Assembly (NCBI GenBank): GCA_964556885.1
Contig: CAZKYP010000187.1
Location: 1 to 6,356 of the forward strand
Reading direction: 5' to 3'
DNA: 6,356 nt
Origin: CAZKYP01 sp964556885
GTDB taxonomy: Bacteria; Planctomycetota; Phycisphaerae; Sedimentisphaerales; Anaerobacaceae
This document shows positions 1 to 5,690 of this stretch, piece by piece. Each line of letters begins with the position of its first letter. The first letter of the stretch is position 1. Position numbers and translations under genes: made by a program. The notes below the pieces were generated by a model, which worked only from the letters and a program-made list of their open reading frames with translations, was not told the origin of the DNA and searched no databases.

Positions 1-797
1 TCTATATCCATCGATTCGATATGAGCGGCTATATCGGCTTTTTCATCGACGGTGTACCAAAGAATCTTTGCTTTTGTTTGAGCTGCAATAAGTTCAGATT
101 CGGGCGATTGTGCATTTAGAACCGCCACGGCATCCGGCGAAAGGGAGGAAAAAAGCATGGTCTTGGCAGCCAGATAACCTTCTTTGGTTTTGTGATAATC
201 CAGGTGGTCACCGGTCAGGTTTGTAAAGGCCGCCGCCTTGAAATTTATACCGGCCAGGCGGTTCTGCGAGAGGGCGTGGCTGCTGGCCTCTATAACCATA
301 TACTTGGCACCGTTTTTAACCATCTGCTCCTGCATTGCGGCTATATACAAACCGTCAGGTGTCGTTAAAGGCGCCTCTTCCGGTTGACCACCCGAACACG
401 TATCATAAACCACCGTGCCGATAAGCCCGCATTTTTGAGAGGCCTGCCGGATACAGGAACGAACCAGATATGCGACAGTTGTCTTGCCATTTGTGCCGGT
501 AACTGCAAGATTGGTCAGCTTCGAAGCCGGATTACCGGCTCTTGCCTGTGCCAGAGTTGCCATAGCCTCCGTTGAATCTTCAACAAAAATAACTTCACAT
601 TTATTCTGTCCGCTGCATCTCCGGCAGACGATGTATTTGGCACCTTTTTGAACGGCCTGATCTATGAAATCATGGCCGTCGTATACAGTGCCTTTAACGG
701 CTACGAAGATATCACCGTCTGCTACCGCCCGCGAGTCGGTGCAAATATTAGGAGCCTGCTGTGATGAAACTAAATTTACCAATTCATTAAAAGTCAT
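1..797 (-). CDS. murE: MurE, UDP-MurNAc-L-Ala-D-Glu ligase, N-terminal part (cut by window start)
   Basis: This is the N-terminal 265 residues or so of a MurE-type Mur ligase, a cytoplasmic ATP-dependent enzyme that adds the third stem-peptide amino acid (usually meso-diaminopimelate, in some bacteria lysine) to UDP-MurNAc-L-Ala-D-Glu. Visible motifs are CTDSR (residues 19-23), typical of the MurE N-terminal domain; the ATP-binding P-loop GTNGKTT (101-107); TTPDG (145-149); EASSHAL (170-176); DHLDYH (197-202); and AAKTMLF (210-216), where Lys212 fits the carbamylated lysine of the family. The start is ATG at 797, preceded by GAAGGTG nine bases upstream. The frame is open to base 1. The C-terminal domain, with the motif that separates diaminopimelate from lysine ligases, lies outside the window, so the substrate cannot be read here. 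No co-directional gene lies upstream; the neighbour is divergent, so murE starts its own transcription unit rather than following ftsI as in a classical dcw cluster. An unusual Cys58-x2-Cys61 pair with Cys67 lies in the N-terminal domain. Family assignment is firm. Confidence 0.96.
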   Translation of the reverse strand, partial: MTFNELVNLVSSQQAPNICTDSRAVADGDIFVAVKGTVYDGHDFIDQAVQKGAKYIVCRRCSGQNKCEVIFVEDSTEAMATLAQARAGNPASKLTNLAVTGTNGKTTVAYLVRSCIRQASQKCGLIGTVVYDTCSGGQPEEAPLTTPDGLYIAAMQEQMVKNGAKYMVIEASSHALSQNRLAGINFKAAAFTNLTGDHLDYHKTKEGYLAAKTMLFSSLSPDAVAVLNAQSPESELIAAQTKAKILWYTVDEKADIAAHIESMDI

Positions 798-1037
798 ACG
801 TTAAAACACCTTCAAAAAGCAGGTTTTTGCATACACAAAAGAACAAGGAAAAATTTTAACCGTACTGGTCCGACTTATGTAGTAAAAAAACGCGGCCTTT
901 GATAATATCGAACAGCAAAGTTCAGTATTTTGAGTTTTTCATCATTATTTGCTGGGAGAAACAGGCAACCCGTATATAATTACAAATATAGCGAAAGTTT
1001 ATTCCTTGAATTTTGGAGTAGTAATCAAATCAATATT
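798..1037. other. Divergent intergenic region between murE and the lipoprotein gene
   Basis: This 240-base non-coding stretch separates two divergent genes, so it must hold promoters for both. The plus-strand side has a perfect TATAAT box (975-980). On the minus strand I see only an unconvincing TAAAAT-like hexamer about 55 bases before the murE start, without a good -35 partner, so the murE promoter is not assigned. A plus-strand reading frame does extend back to a TTG at 930, but its first 36 residues look like translated non-coding DNA. No RNA gene or long repeat was recognised. Confidence 0.6.
949..980 (+). promoter_or_regulatory. Candidate sigma-70-type promoter of the lipoprotein gene
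   Basis: A perfect -10 hexamer TATAAT lies at 975-980. The best upstream match to a -35 box is TTGCTG at 949-954, but the 20-base spacer is longer than the usual 16-18. Reading the overlapping TATATA at 973-978 as -10 gives 18. Transcription would begin near 987 and give a leader of about 50 bases before the ATG at 1038. The -10 box is the strong part and the -35 is uncertain. Confidence 0.5.
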
Positions 1038-2558
1038 ATGAAAAGGATTTCCATCATAAAAATTATACTCCCTATTTGCGTATGTTTGATGCTACCGGGG
1101 TGTACTCAGTCTGCTTCCCTACCTGCCGTCGAACCGAAAACCGCCTCGAATGCGGCGGAATATTTTGCCGTCTTCATGGAAGGAAAGAAAATCGGGCACG
1201 CCATACAAAGCCGCGTAGTCTCCGGTGAAAAAGTGTCCACTTCTCAAAGATTAAGCATCACCCTGAGCAGAACCGGAATCCCGGTAACCGTCAAAACAAA
1301 CGAAACAACCATTGAAACCATCGACGGCAAGCCTCTCGGCTTTAGGACCGAACAGACGCTGGGAACAATGGCAATGAAAACAACGGGCACTATCGATGAA
1401 CAAGCTGAGCTCAATCTGACTCAGAGCTCGATGGGAACCGACCAAAACGAAACACAGCAATGGCCGAGCGGTGCCGTTATGTCCGAAGGATTGAGGCTGC
1501 TCGAACTTGAAAAAGGACTCAAAGAAGGCCAGGAATACGAAGCCGAAGTTTTCAGCCCGTCAATCATGCAGGCTATTACGGCCAAAATTCGCATAGGCCC
1601 CAAAAGCAACGTCGACCTTCTCGGGCGGGTTGTGGCCCTGACAGAAGTTCGAACAACGATGTATATTCCTATGGCCGGTCCCATGACGGCAACCGAATAT
1701 GTCGACGATAATCTTAAAGTGCAGAAATCCATCACACCGCTTATGGGCATGAACATAGAAATGATAGCCTGTACCAAGGAATTTGCGCTCAGCGAAAACG
1801 ACGTTTTCGACGTTGTCGATAAGATGTTCATCGCCAGCCCGGTGACAATAAATAACATTGGTTCGGCCGAATCCATCAAATATTACCTGACCTACAGCGG
1901 CAACGGTAAGCTTAGAATCCCCTCGACCGATAATCAGCAGGTAGATATCATCGACGACAAAAGGGCAATTGTGACGGTTAAACCCGTTCCTGCGCCTGAA
2001 GGCGTAAGATTTCCTTATACCGGCAGCGATCAAACTATATCAGAAGCCCTCGAACCGACACGATTTGTAGAAAGTGACAATGAAAAAATAGTTCAACTTG
2101 CCAAAAAAGCCGTAGGTAACACTAAAGACGTAGCCGAAGCCGCAAAGAGAATCGAGACTTTTGTCGGCAATTATGTCGAGAACCGCAGTCTTTCCGTCGG
2201 CTATGCCTCGGCCGCAGAGGTTGCAGAAAGCAGGCAGGGCGATTGCAGCGAATTCTCCGTACTGACTGCGGCTATGTGCAGGGCAATCGGCATTCCCGCA
2301 CAGGTAGTTGTCGGTGTCGCATACGTAAGAAATTTTGGCGATATGAGAGACCAGTTCGGCGGGCACGCATGGGTCCAGGCTTACATCGGCGGAAAGTGGA
2401 TCGGACTGGATTCGTCTTTTAAAGGGGGCGGCAGGGGCGGCTTCGACGCCGGACATATTGCCCTGGCAGTCGGTAACGGCAATCCAGAAGATTTCTTTAA
2501 TCTCGTATCAACCATGGGCCAGTTCAAAATCGAAAAAATAGTCATCAACAGAAAGTGA
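1038..2558 (+). CDS. Lipoprotein with C-terminal transglutaminase-like domain
   Basis: This 506-residue protein starts with a lipoprotein signal peptide: MKR, a hydrophobic core (residues 4-19), then the lipobox LPGC with Cys22 as the lipidation site. Thr23 follows; under the Asp+2 rule known from enterobacteria nothing retains it in the inner membrane. Residues 23 to about 340 are rich in predicted beta strands and match no domain I can name. The C-terminal part (about 370-475) is a transglutaminase-like papain-fold domain with an apparently complete triad: Cys403 in QGDCSEF, His443 in GGHAWV and Asp458 in GLDSS, followed by a Gly-rich patch. Family members act as proteases, peptidoglycan or protein cross-link enzymes or amidases, and the substrate here is unknown. 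I chose ATG 1038 over the upstream in-frame TTG at 930 because only it puts the signal peptide at the N-terminus and because a TATAAT box lies between the two. The GGAG at 1015-1018 is 19 bases away, unusually far. The gene is divergent from murE and ends 16 bases from the recJ stop. Confidence 0.88.
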   Translation: MKRISIIKIILPICVCLMLPGCTQSASLPAVEPKTASNAAEYFAVFMEGKKIGHAIQSRVVSGEKVSTSQRLSITLSRTGIPVTVKTNETTIETIDGKPLGFRTEQTLGTMAMKTTGTIDEQAELNLTQSSMGTDQNETQQWPSGAVMSEGLRLLELEKGLKEGQEYEAEVFSPSIMQAITAKIRIGPKSNVDLLGRVVALTEVRTTMYIPMAGPMTATEYVDDNLKVQKSITPLMGMNIEMIACTKEFALSENDVFDVVDKMFIASPVTINNIGSAESIKYYLTYSGNGKLRIPSTDNQQVDIIDDKRAIVTVKPVPAPEGVRFPYTGSDQTISEALEPTRFVESDNEKIVQLAKKAVGNTKDVAEAAKRIETFVGNYVENRSLSVGYASAAEVAESRQGDCSEFSVLTAAMCRAIGIPAQVVVGVAYVRNFGDMRDQFGGHAWVQAYIGGKWIGLDSSFKGGGRGGFDAGHIALAVGNGNPEDFFNLVSTMGQFKIEKIVINRK

Positions 2559-2574
2559 TTATTGTCAATCCCTT

Positions 2575-4326
2575 CTATTCGAACTGGATGTCGGTAAGGA
2601 TGAATTCGACGTTGGTGTTTCCGTTGTAGGTATTGAGCTGCGGTTGGTAGGCGACATTGAAATATTCATGCTCGAGCAGCTTTTTTTCCAGCTTTCCCAT
2701 CCTGAATCCAATGCAGCGCACCGTAGCAGTGTTGTCCGTGATGACGAGCTGAAGATGATCCTGCGCCGCCCCGACCCTCCTCGGCTGTCCGGCCAGACGA
2801 ACACCTTTCGTGGCAAAAATCGGCTCCGGATTACCTTCTCCGAAAGGACCGAGCATCTGCAGCTCACTGACCGTTTCTCTTCGTAAATCAGCCAACGGAA
2901 CTATCGCGTCGATCTGGAGCCTGGCCGCAATATCTTTTTCACTCAGATTTTGTTTTGCGTAGATCTCGAACTCGTTCGCAAACTGTTCTATCTTTTCGGC
3001 CTTGATAGTCAATCCCGCAGCCATTTCGTGTCCGCCGAAACTAAGCAGGTTTTGTGAGCAGGCCTTGATTGCACTGAGAAGGCAGAAGCCGTGTATCGAG
3101 CGGGCTGAGCCCTGGGCCGCACCGTTTCCATTGGCACCGATATTAATCATTACCGTCGGACGATAAAATTTTTCAATGATTCTCGATGCGACGATACCAA
3201 TCACGCCGGTATGCCAGCTCTCGTTTGCAAGCACTATACTCTTGTGGTCGGGATGATTCAGACCGCGCTCGATGATCATCTCACAGGCCTGCTTGAATAT
3301 CTTTCGTTCCAGCCGCTGGCGCTGGTCGTTCTGGCCTTTCAGGTATTCCGCTATCTGCGCCGAGCGGGTATGGCTGTCCGAGGTCAGCAGTTCGACTGCA
3401 AGTCTGGCATGTCCCATTCGGCCGGCGGCATTGAGCATCGGCGCAAGCCGAAAACCGATATGAAAGCTGTCGAGCTGTTGTCCGGTCAATCCGGCTGTTT
3501 CAATCAAGGCTAATATACCGGGCAGCTTCGACTGAGGCAGGGATTTGAGGCCGTAGCTTGTCAATACCCTGTTCTCACCCCGCAGGTCCACAATATCGGC
3601 TATGGTCCCCATCGCCGCCAGGCTCGTCGCCCCTAACATAAACTCCCGCAATTTCGGTTCGAGTCTTTTGCCCGGATTGAATTCGTTGGCTATCGCCCAG
3701 GCCAGTTTGAAGGCAACCATAGCACCGGCCGAGTCCTGGTTCGGATAAGACTGCTCCAGCGCAGGATGCACAACAGCGATAGCTTCGGGAATCTTGTCAT
3801 CGGGCCGGTGATGGTCGGTTATTATCAAATCGAGGCCTAATTGCCCCGCAAGCTCGGCACAATCCAACGCAGTTACGCCGCAATCAACCGTTATAAGTAA
3901 CCTGCTGCCTGATTCTGCCAGTGTTCGAACGGCCTCGGCATTCAAGCCGTAACCTTCCTCGATACGATGCGGAATATAATAATCGACATCGGCGCCGAGC
4001 AACCTCAAGAGCTCCCAGAGAATCGAGACACCCGTGATGCCATCCACATCATAATCACCGTAAACGGTGATTTTTTCTTTGTTCACAACGGCTTGTTTTA
4101 TTCTCTCGACCGCCGGTTCTATTCCCGGCATCCTCAGGGGATCTATCAACTCAGTCAGCTTTGGCCGCAGGAACATACTCGCTGTATCAGAATTGGTGAC
4201 TCCGCGATTGATTAAAACCTGTGCCAAAAGAGGTGAAACATTCAGACCCCGGGCAAGCTGCTCGCAGCGACCGTCATCAGGCATTATCTCCCACTGCTTT
4301 ATCGGCGTCCTTGCAGAAAGTATCAT
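2575..4326 (-). CDS. recJ: RecJ, single-strand-specific 5'-3' DNA exonuclease
   Basis: RecJ degrades single-stranded DNA 5' to 3' with divalent metal ions in recombinational repair (RecFOR pathway), mismatch repair and fork processing in the cytoplasm. The 583-residue length fits the family (E. coli RecJ is about 577). DHH phosphoesterase motifs appear in order: GDYDVDG (90-96, with metal-binding Asp91, Asp93, Asp95), VDCG (147-150) and the signature DHH (171-173), then GTIADIVDL (240-248). The DHHA1 domain shows WHTGVIGIVASR (371-382), SARS (407-410) and GGHEMAAG (431-438). GPFGEGNPEP (493-502) marks entry to the C-terminal OB-fold domain. ATG 4326 gives the full N-terminus; AAGGA lies 11 bases upstream. 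No frameshift or missing motif was seen. It lies 90 bases downstream of the SDR gene on the same strand, with a possible promoter in that gap, and its 3' end converges with the lipoprotein gene, with no obvious hairpin terminator between them. Confidence 0.97.
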   Translation of the reverse strand: MILSARTPIKQWEIMPDDGRCEQLARGLNVSPLLAQVLINRGVTNSDTASMFLRPKLTELIDPLRMPGIEPAVERIKQAVVNKEKITVYGDYDVDGITGVSILWELLRLLGADVDYYIPHRIEEGYGLNAEAVRTLAESGSRLLITVDCGVTALDCAELAGQLGLDLIITDHHRPDDKIPEAIAVVHPALEQSYPNQDSAGAMVAFKLAWAIANEFNPGKRLEPKLREFMLGATSLAAMGTIADIVDLRGENRVLTSYGLKSLPQSKLPGILALIETAGLTGQQLDSFHIGFRLAPMLNAAGRMGHARLAVELLTSDSHTRSAQIAEYLKGQNDQRQRLERKIFKQACEMIIERGLNHPDHKSIVLANESWHTGVIGIVASRIIEKFYRPTVMINIGANGNGAAQGSARSIHGFCLLSAIKACSQNLLSFGGHEMAAGLTIKAEKIEQFANEFEIYAKQNLSEKDIAARLQIDAIVPLADLRRETVSELQMLGPFGEGNPEPIFATKGVRLAGQPRRVGAAQDHLQLVITDNTATVRCIGFRMGKLEKKLLEHEYFNVAYQPQLNTYNGNTNVEFILTDIQFE

Positions 4327-4375
4327 TTAGGCCCTGTCCTTTTTATCCTGTAGATTTGTTATACCAACGAGTGTT

Positions 4376-4405
4376 TATATACCATAAGACAGGTGTAAAT
4401 AGCAA
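4376..4405 (-). promoter_or_regulatory. Possible recJ promoter
   Basis: On the minus strand, TTGCTA (4405-4400) and TATATA (4381-4376) are separated by 18 bases in the 90-base gap between the SDR stop and the recJ start. Transcription would start about 45 bases before the recJ ATG. Both boxes are imperfect and the region is AT-rich, so chance matches are plausible. If real, recJ can be transcribed apart from the trxA-SDR unit. Confidence 0.35.
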
Positions 4406-4416
4406 GGACCGATTTT

Positions 4417-5178
4417 TCAGGCCCTCATATACCAACCGCCGTTGACGGCTATATATTCGCCCGTGATAAAACCGGCCGCTTCACTTGCCAGAAAAAGGAT
4501 GGCCTTTGCCACGTCCTCGGCAGTACCGTTCCTGCCGAGAGGGGTTTGCTGAGCGATTTCCTTTCTTCGTTCGGCTGTGCTGAAACGTTCGTGGAAGCGG
4601 GTTTCGATGAAGCCGGGCAGGACGCTGTTGACTCGAATCCCATATTTGGCAAATTCTTTCGCCATAGATATGGTCTCGGCGGCGACAGCCGCTTTTGCTC
4701 CCGCATACATCCCGGAGCCGGCCGCACCGCCGGTATGACCGCCGACCGAGCCGATGTTGACAATATTGCCTTTGCTTTTTTTAAGATGCGGCAGGGCCGC
4801 TCTTGTCATTAGAAAAATACTGCGCACATTGGTGGCGTATATATCTTCATGATAACTCAGGGTAGCAGTTTCGAAAGGCTGCCTGTCGATGAGCGAGCCT
4901 GCGTTGTTGATTAAGATATCGATGCCTCCGGCCGCGACTGCGAACTGTTCGACCATTTCGCCAACCTGCTTTTCATCGCGGACATCGGCGGCAAGCAAAA
5001 CGCCATCGCTGTTTTTCTTGACCTGCTTGAGAGTTTTCTTTGCGCCGTCGGCTGTGAGAAAGTAATGGACCCCCACGAAACAACCCTGCCTGCTGAATAA
5101 GACCGCTGTAGCCGCACCGATTCCACTGCTTGAACCTGTGACCAGGACCTTCCTGTCTATAAGGTCTTTATAGATCAC
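4417..5178 (-). CDS. Short-chain dehydrogenase/reductase (SDR), FabG-like
   Basis: This is a classical SDR of 253 residues (family usually about 250) with a Rossmann fold that oxidises or reduces a carbonyl or alcohol using NAD(P)(H). Motifs in order are the cofactor loop TGSSSGIG (14-21), NNAG (91-94), catalytic Asn117, Ser144 and Tyr158-x3-Lys162 (YAGAK), and the C-terminal LGRNGTAEDVA and FITGEYIAVNGG segments typical of FabG-like enzymes. The substrate cannot be read from sequence. It resembles 3-oxoacyl-ACP reductases, but no fatty-acid synthesis gene is nearby, so I give no symbol. I prefer the GTG start at 5178 because AAAGGGAG sits 8 bases before it. An alternative TTG at 5199, overlapping the trxA stop, would add seven residues (260 in all) but has no good ribosome binding site. 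With the GTG start, 17 bases separate it from trxA, so the two are probably co-transcribed. Cofactor preference is unclear: after beta strand 2 (VGVHYF) there is neither the acidic residue typical of NAD enzymes nor the usual basic residue of NADP enzymes. Confidence 0.92.
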   Translation of the reverse strand: MIYKDLIDRKVLVTGSSSGIGAATAVLFSRQGCFVGVHYFLTADGAKKTLKQVKKNSDGVLLAADVRDEKQVGEMVEQFAVAAGGIDILINNAGSLIDRQPFETATLSYHEDIYATNVRSIFLMTRAALPHLKKSKGNIVNIGSVGGHTGGAAGSGMYAGAKAAVAAETISMAKEFAKYGIRVNSVLPGFIETRFHERFSTAERRKEIAQQTPLGRNGTAEDVAKAILFLASEAAGFITGEYIAVNGGWYMRA

Positions 5179-5186
5179 CTCGATTT

Positions 5187-5194
5187 CTCCCTTT
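5187..5194 (-). promoter_or_regulatory. Ribosome binding site that decides the SDR start
   Basis: AAAGGGAG on the minus strand lies 8 bases before the GTG at 5178 and inside the coding sequence if the TTG at 5199 were used. Its strength and spacing favour the GTG start. Confidence 0.7.
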
Positions 5195-5195
5195 A

Positions 5196-5522
5196 TCAAA
5201 GCAGCTCGTCAATTGCGGCGGAGATGTCCTTTTTACTGGTCAGGCCCACCCATTTTTTCTGCACTTCGCCGTCTTTGAATAGTATTAGAGTCGGTATCGC
5301 GTTTATGCCGAACTCCATAGCGCTGTCGCGGGCGTCATCGGTATTGAGCTTGCAAATCTTCGCCTTGTCTTTATATTCCTCCGCAATCTCCTGGATAATC
5401 GGAGCTATCATCTTGCACGGGCCGCACCATGGCGCCCAGAAATCAACCAGCACCGGCATATCGGAACCGTGGACAGTCTTATCAAAATCAGTATCAGTTA
5501 ATTCAATTACACCGCCAGCCAT
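5196..5522 (-). CDS. trxA: Thioredoxin
   Basis: This 108-residue cytoplasmic thioredoxin has the length of E. coli TrxA. The redox-active site WCGPCK has Trp32, Cys33 and Cys36. Asp27 (VDFWA) corresponds to the buried Asp26 of E. coli, and Ile76-Pro77 (AIPT) carries the conserved cis-proline. The C-terminal FKDGE and VGL segments also fit. It reduces disulfides in proteins such as ribonucleotide reductase or peroxiredoxins and is itself reduced by thioredoxin reductase, whose gene lies just upstream on the same strand. The ATG at 5522 is preceded by a strong AAAGGAG six bases away. A strong promoter lies 73-101 bases upstream of the start. An additional cysteine, Cys57, lies in a strand (KICKLN) where E. 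coli has alanine. The SDR gene follows closely, suggesting a trxA-SDR operon. Confidence 0.97.
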   Translation of the reverse strand: MAGGVIELTDTDFDKTVHGSDMPVLVDFWAPWCGPCKMIAPIIQEIAEEYKDKAKICKLNTDDARDSAMEFGINAIPTLILFKDGEVQKKWVGLTSKKDISAAIDELL

Positions 5523-5565
5523 TATTCACTCCTTTCAACCAGGATTTATTGTTTAACCACCCACC

Positions 5566-5579
5566 CGGTCTTCCGACCG
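5566..5579 (-). other. Small GC-rich hairpin in the trxA leader
   Basis: On the minus strand CGGTC-GGAA-GACCG forms a 5-base-pair stem closed by a GNRA-type tetraloop. It would lie about 10 bases from the predicted trxA transcript 5' end, where such hairpins can protect mRNA. No U-run follows, so it is not a terminator. It is short enough to be a chance occurrence. Confidence 0.35.
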
Positions 5580-5594
5580 CGTCTTCAGGCTGCT

Positions 5595-5623
5595 ATAATA
5601 CAGGATTGTGTCGACAACGTCAA
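5595..5623 (-). promoter_or_regulatory. Strong sigma-70-type promoter of trxA
   Basis: On the minus strand the -35 box TTGACG (5623-5618; 5 of 6 to consensus) and the -10 box TATTAT (5600-5595; 5 of 6) are separated by the ideal 17 bases. Transcription would begin near 5588 and give a leader of about 65 bases before the trxA ATG. This lets trxA, and probably the SDR gene after it, be expressed separately from trxB. Confidence 0.75.
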
Positions 5624-5648
5624 TCAGTAAACAAATTTATAAAAACAC

Positions 5649-5688
5649 AAACCATTATTGGAATATTCAGATATTATAAACCATTATT
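5649..5688. repeat. Pair of 11-base direct repeats upstream of the trxA promoter
   Basis: AAACCATTATT occurs at 5649-5659 and again at 5678-5688, with starts 29 bases apart, close to three helical turns. The palindrome GAATATTC (5661-5668) lies between the copies. The block sits about 25-65 bases upstream of the trxA -35 box and directly after the trxB stop. The region is AT-rich, which raises the chance of coincidence, but the layout resembles an activator binding site. Confidence 0.45.
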
Positions 5689-5690
5689 AT

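Noticed and set aside
384..575. Plus-strand open frame of 63 codons opposite murE
   Set aside because: It lies antisense within the P-loop region of murE, which has clear conserved motifs. The protein has no recognisable domain.
1251..2456. Several minus-strand open frames (1251-1460, 1421-1879, 1560-2033, 2040-2456) opposite the lipoprotein gene
   Set aside because: They overlap one another and lie antisense to a gene with a signal peptide and catalytic motifs. Their products are low-complexity and Ser/Cys-rich, as expected for shadow frames.
2559..2574. Possible bidirectional terminator between the convergent lipoprotein and recJ genes
   Set aside because: The 16 bases and their flanks show no inverted repeat with a T-run on either strand.
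4326..4416. Repeated AGGGCCT at the SDR end and just before the recJ start, as a possible regulatory repeat
   Set aside because: It is only seven bases long, and one copy is part of the SDR coding end. This is easily chance.
5594..5599. Perfect TATAAT on the plus strand in the trxB-trxA intergenic region
   Set aside because: It overlaps the minus-strand TATTAT of the trxA promoter, has no -35 partner on the plus strand, and no plus-strand gene follows.
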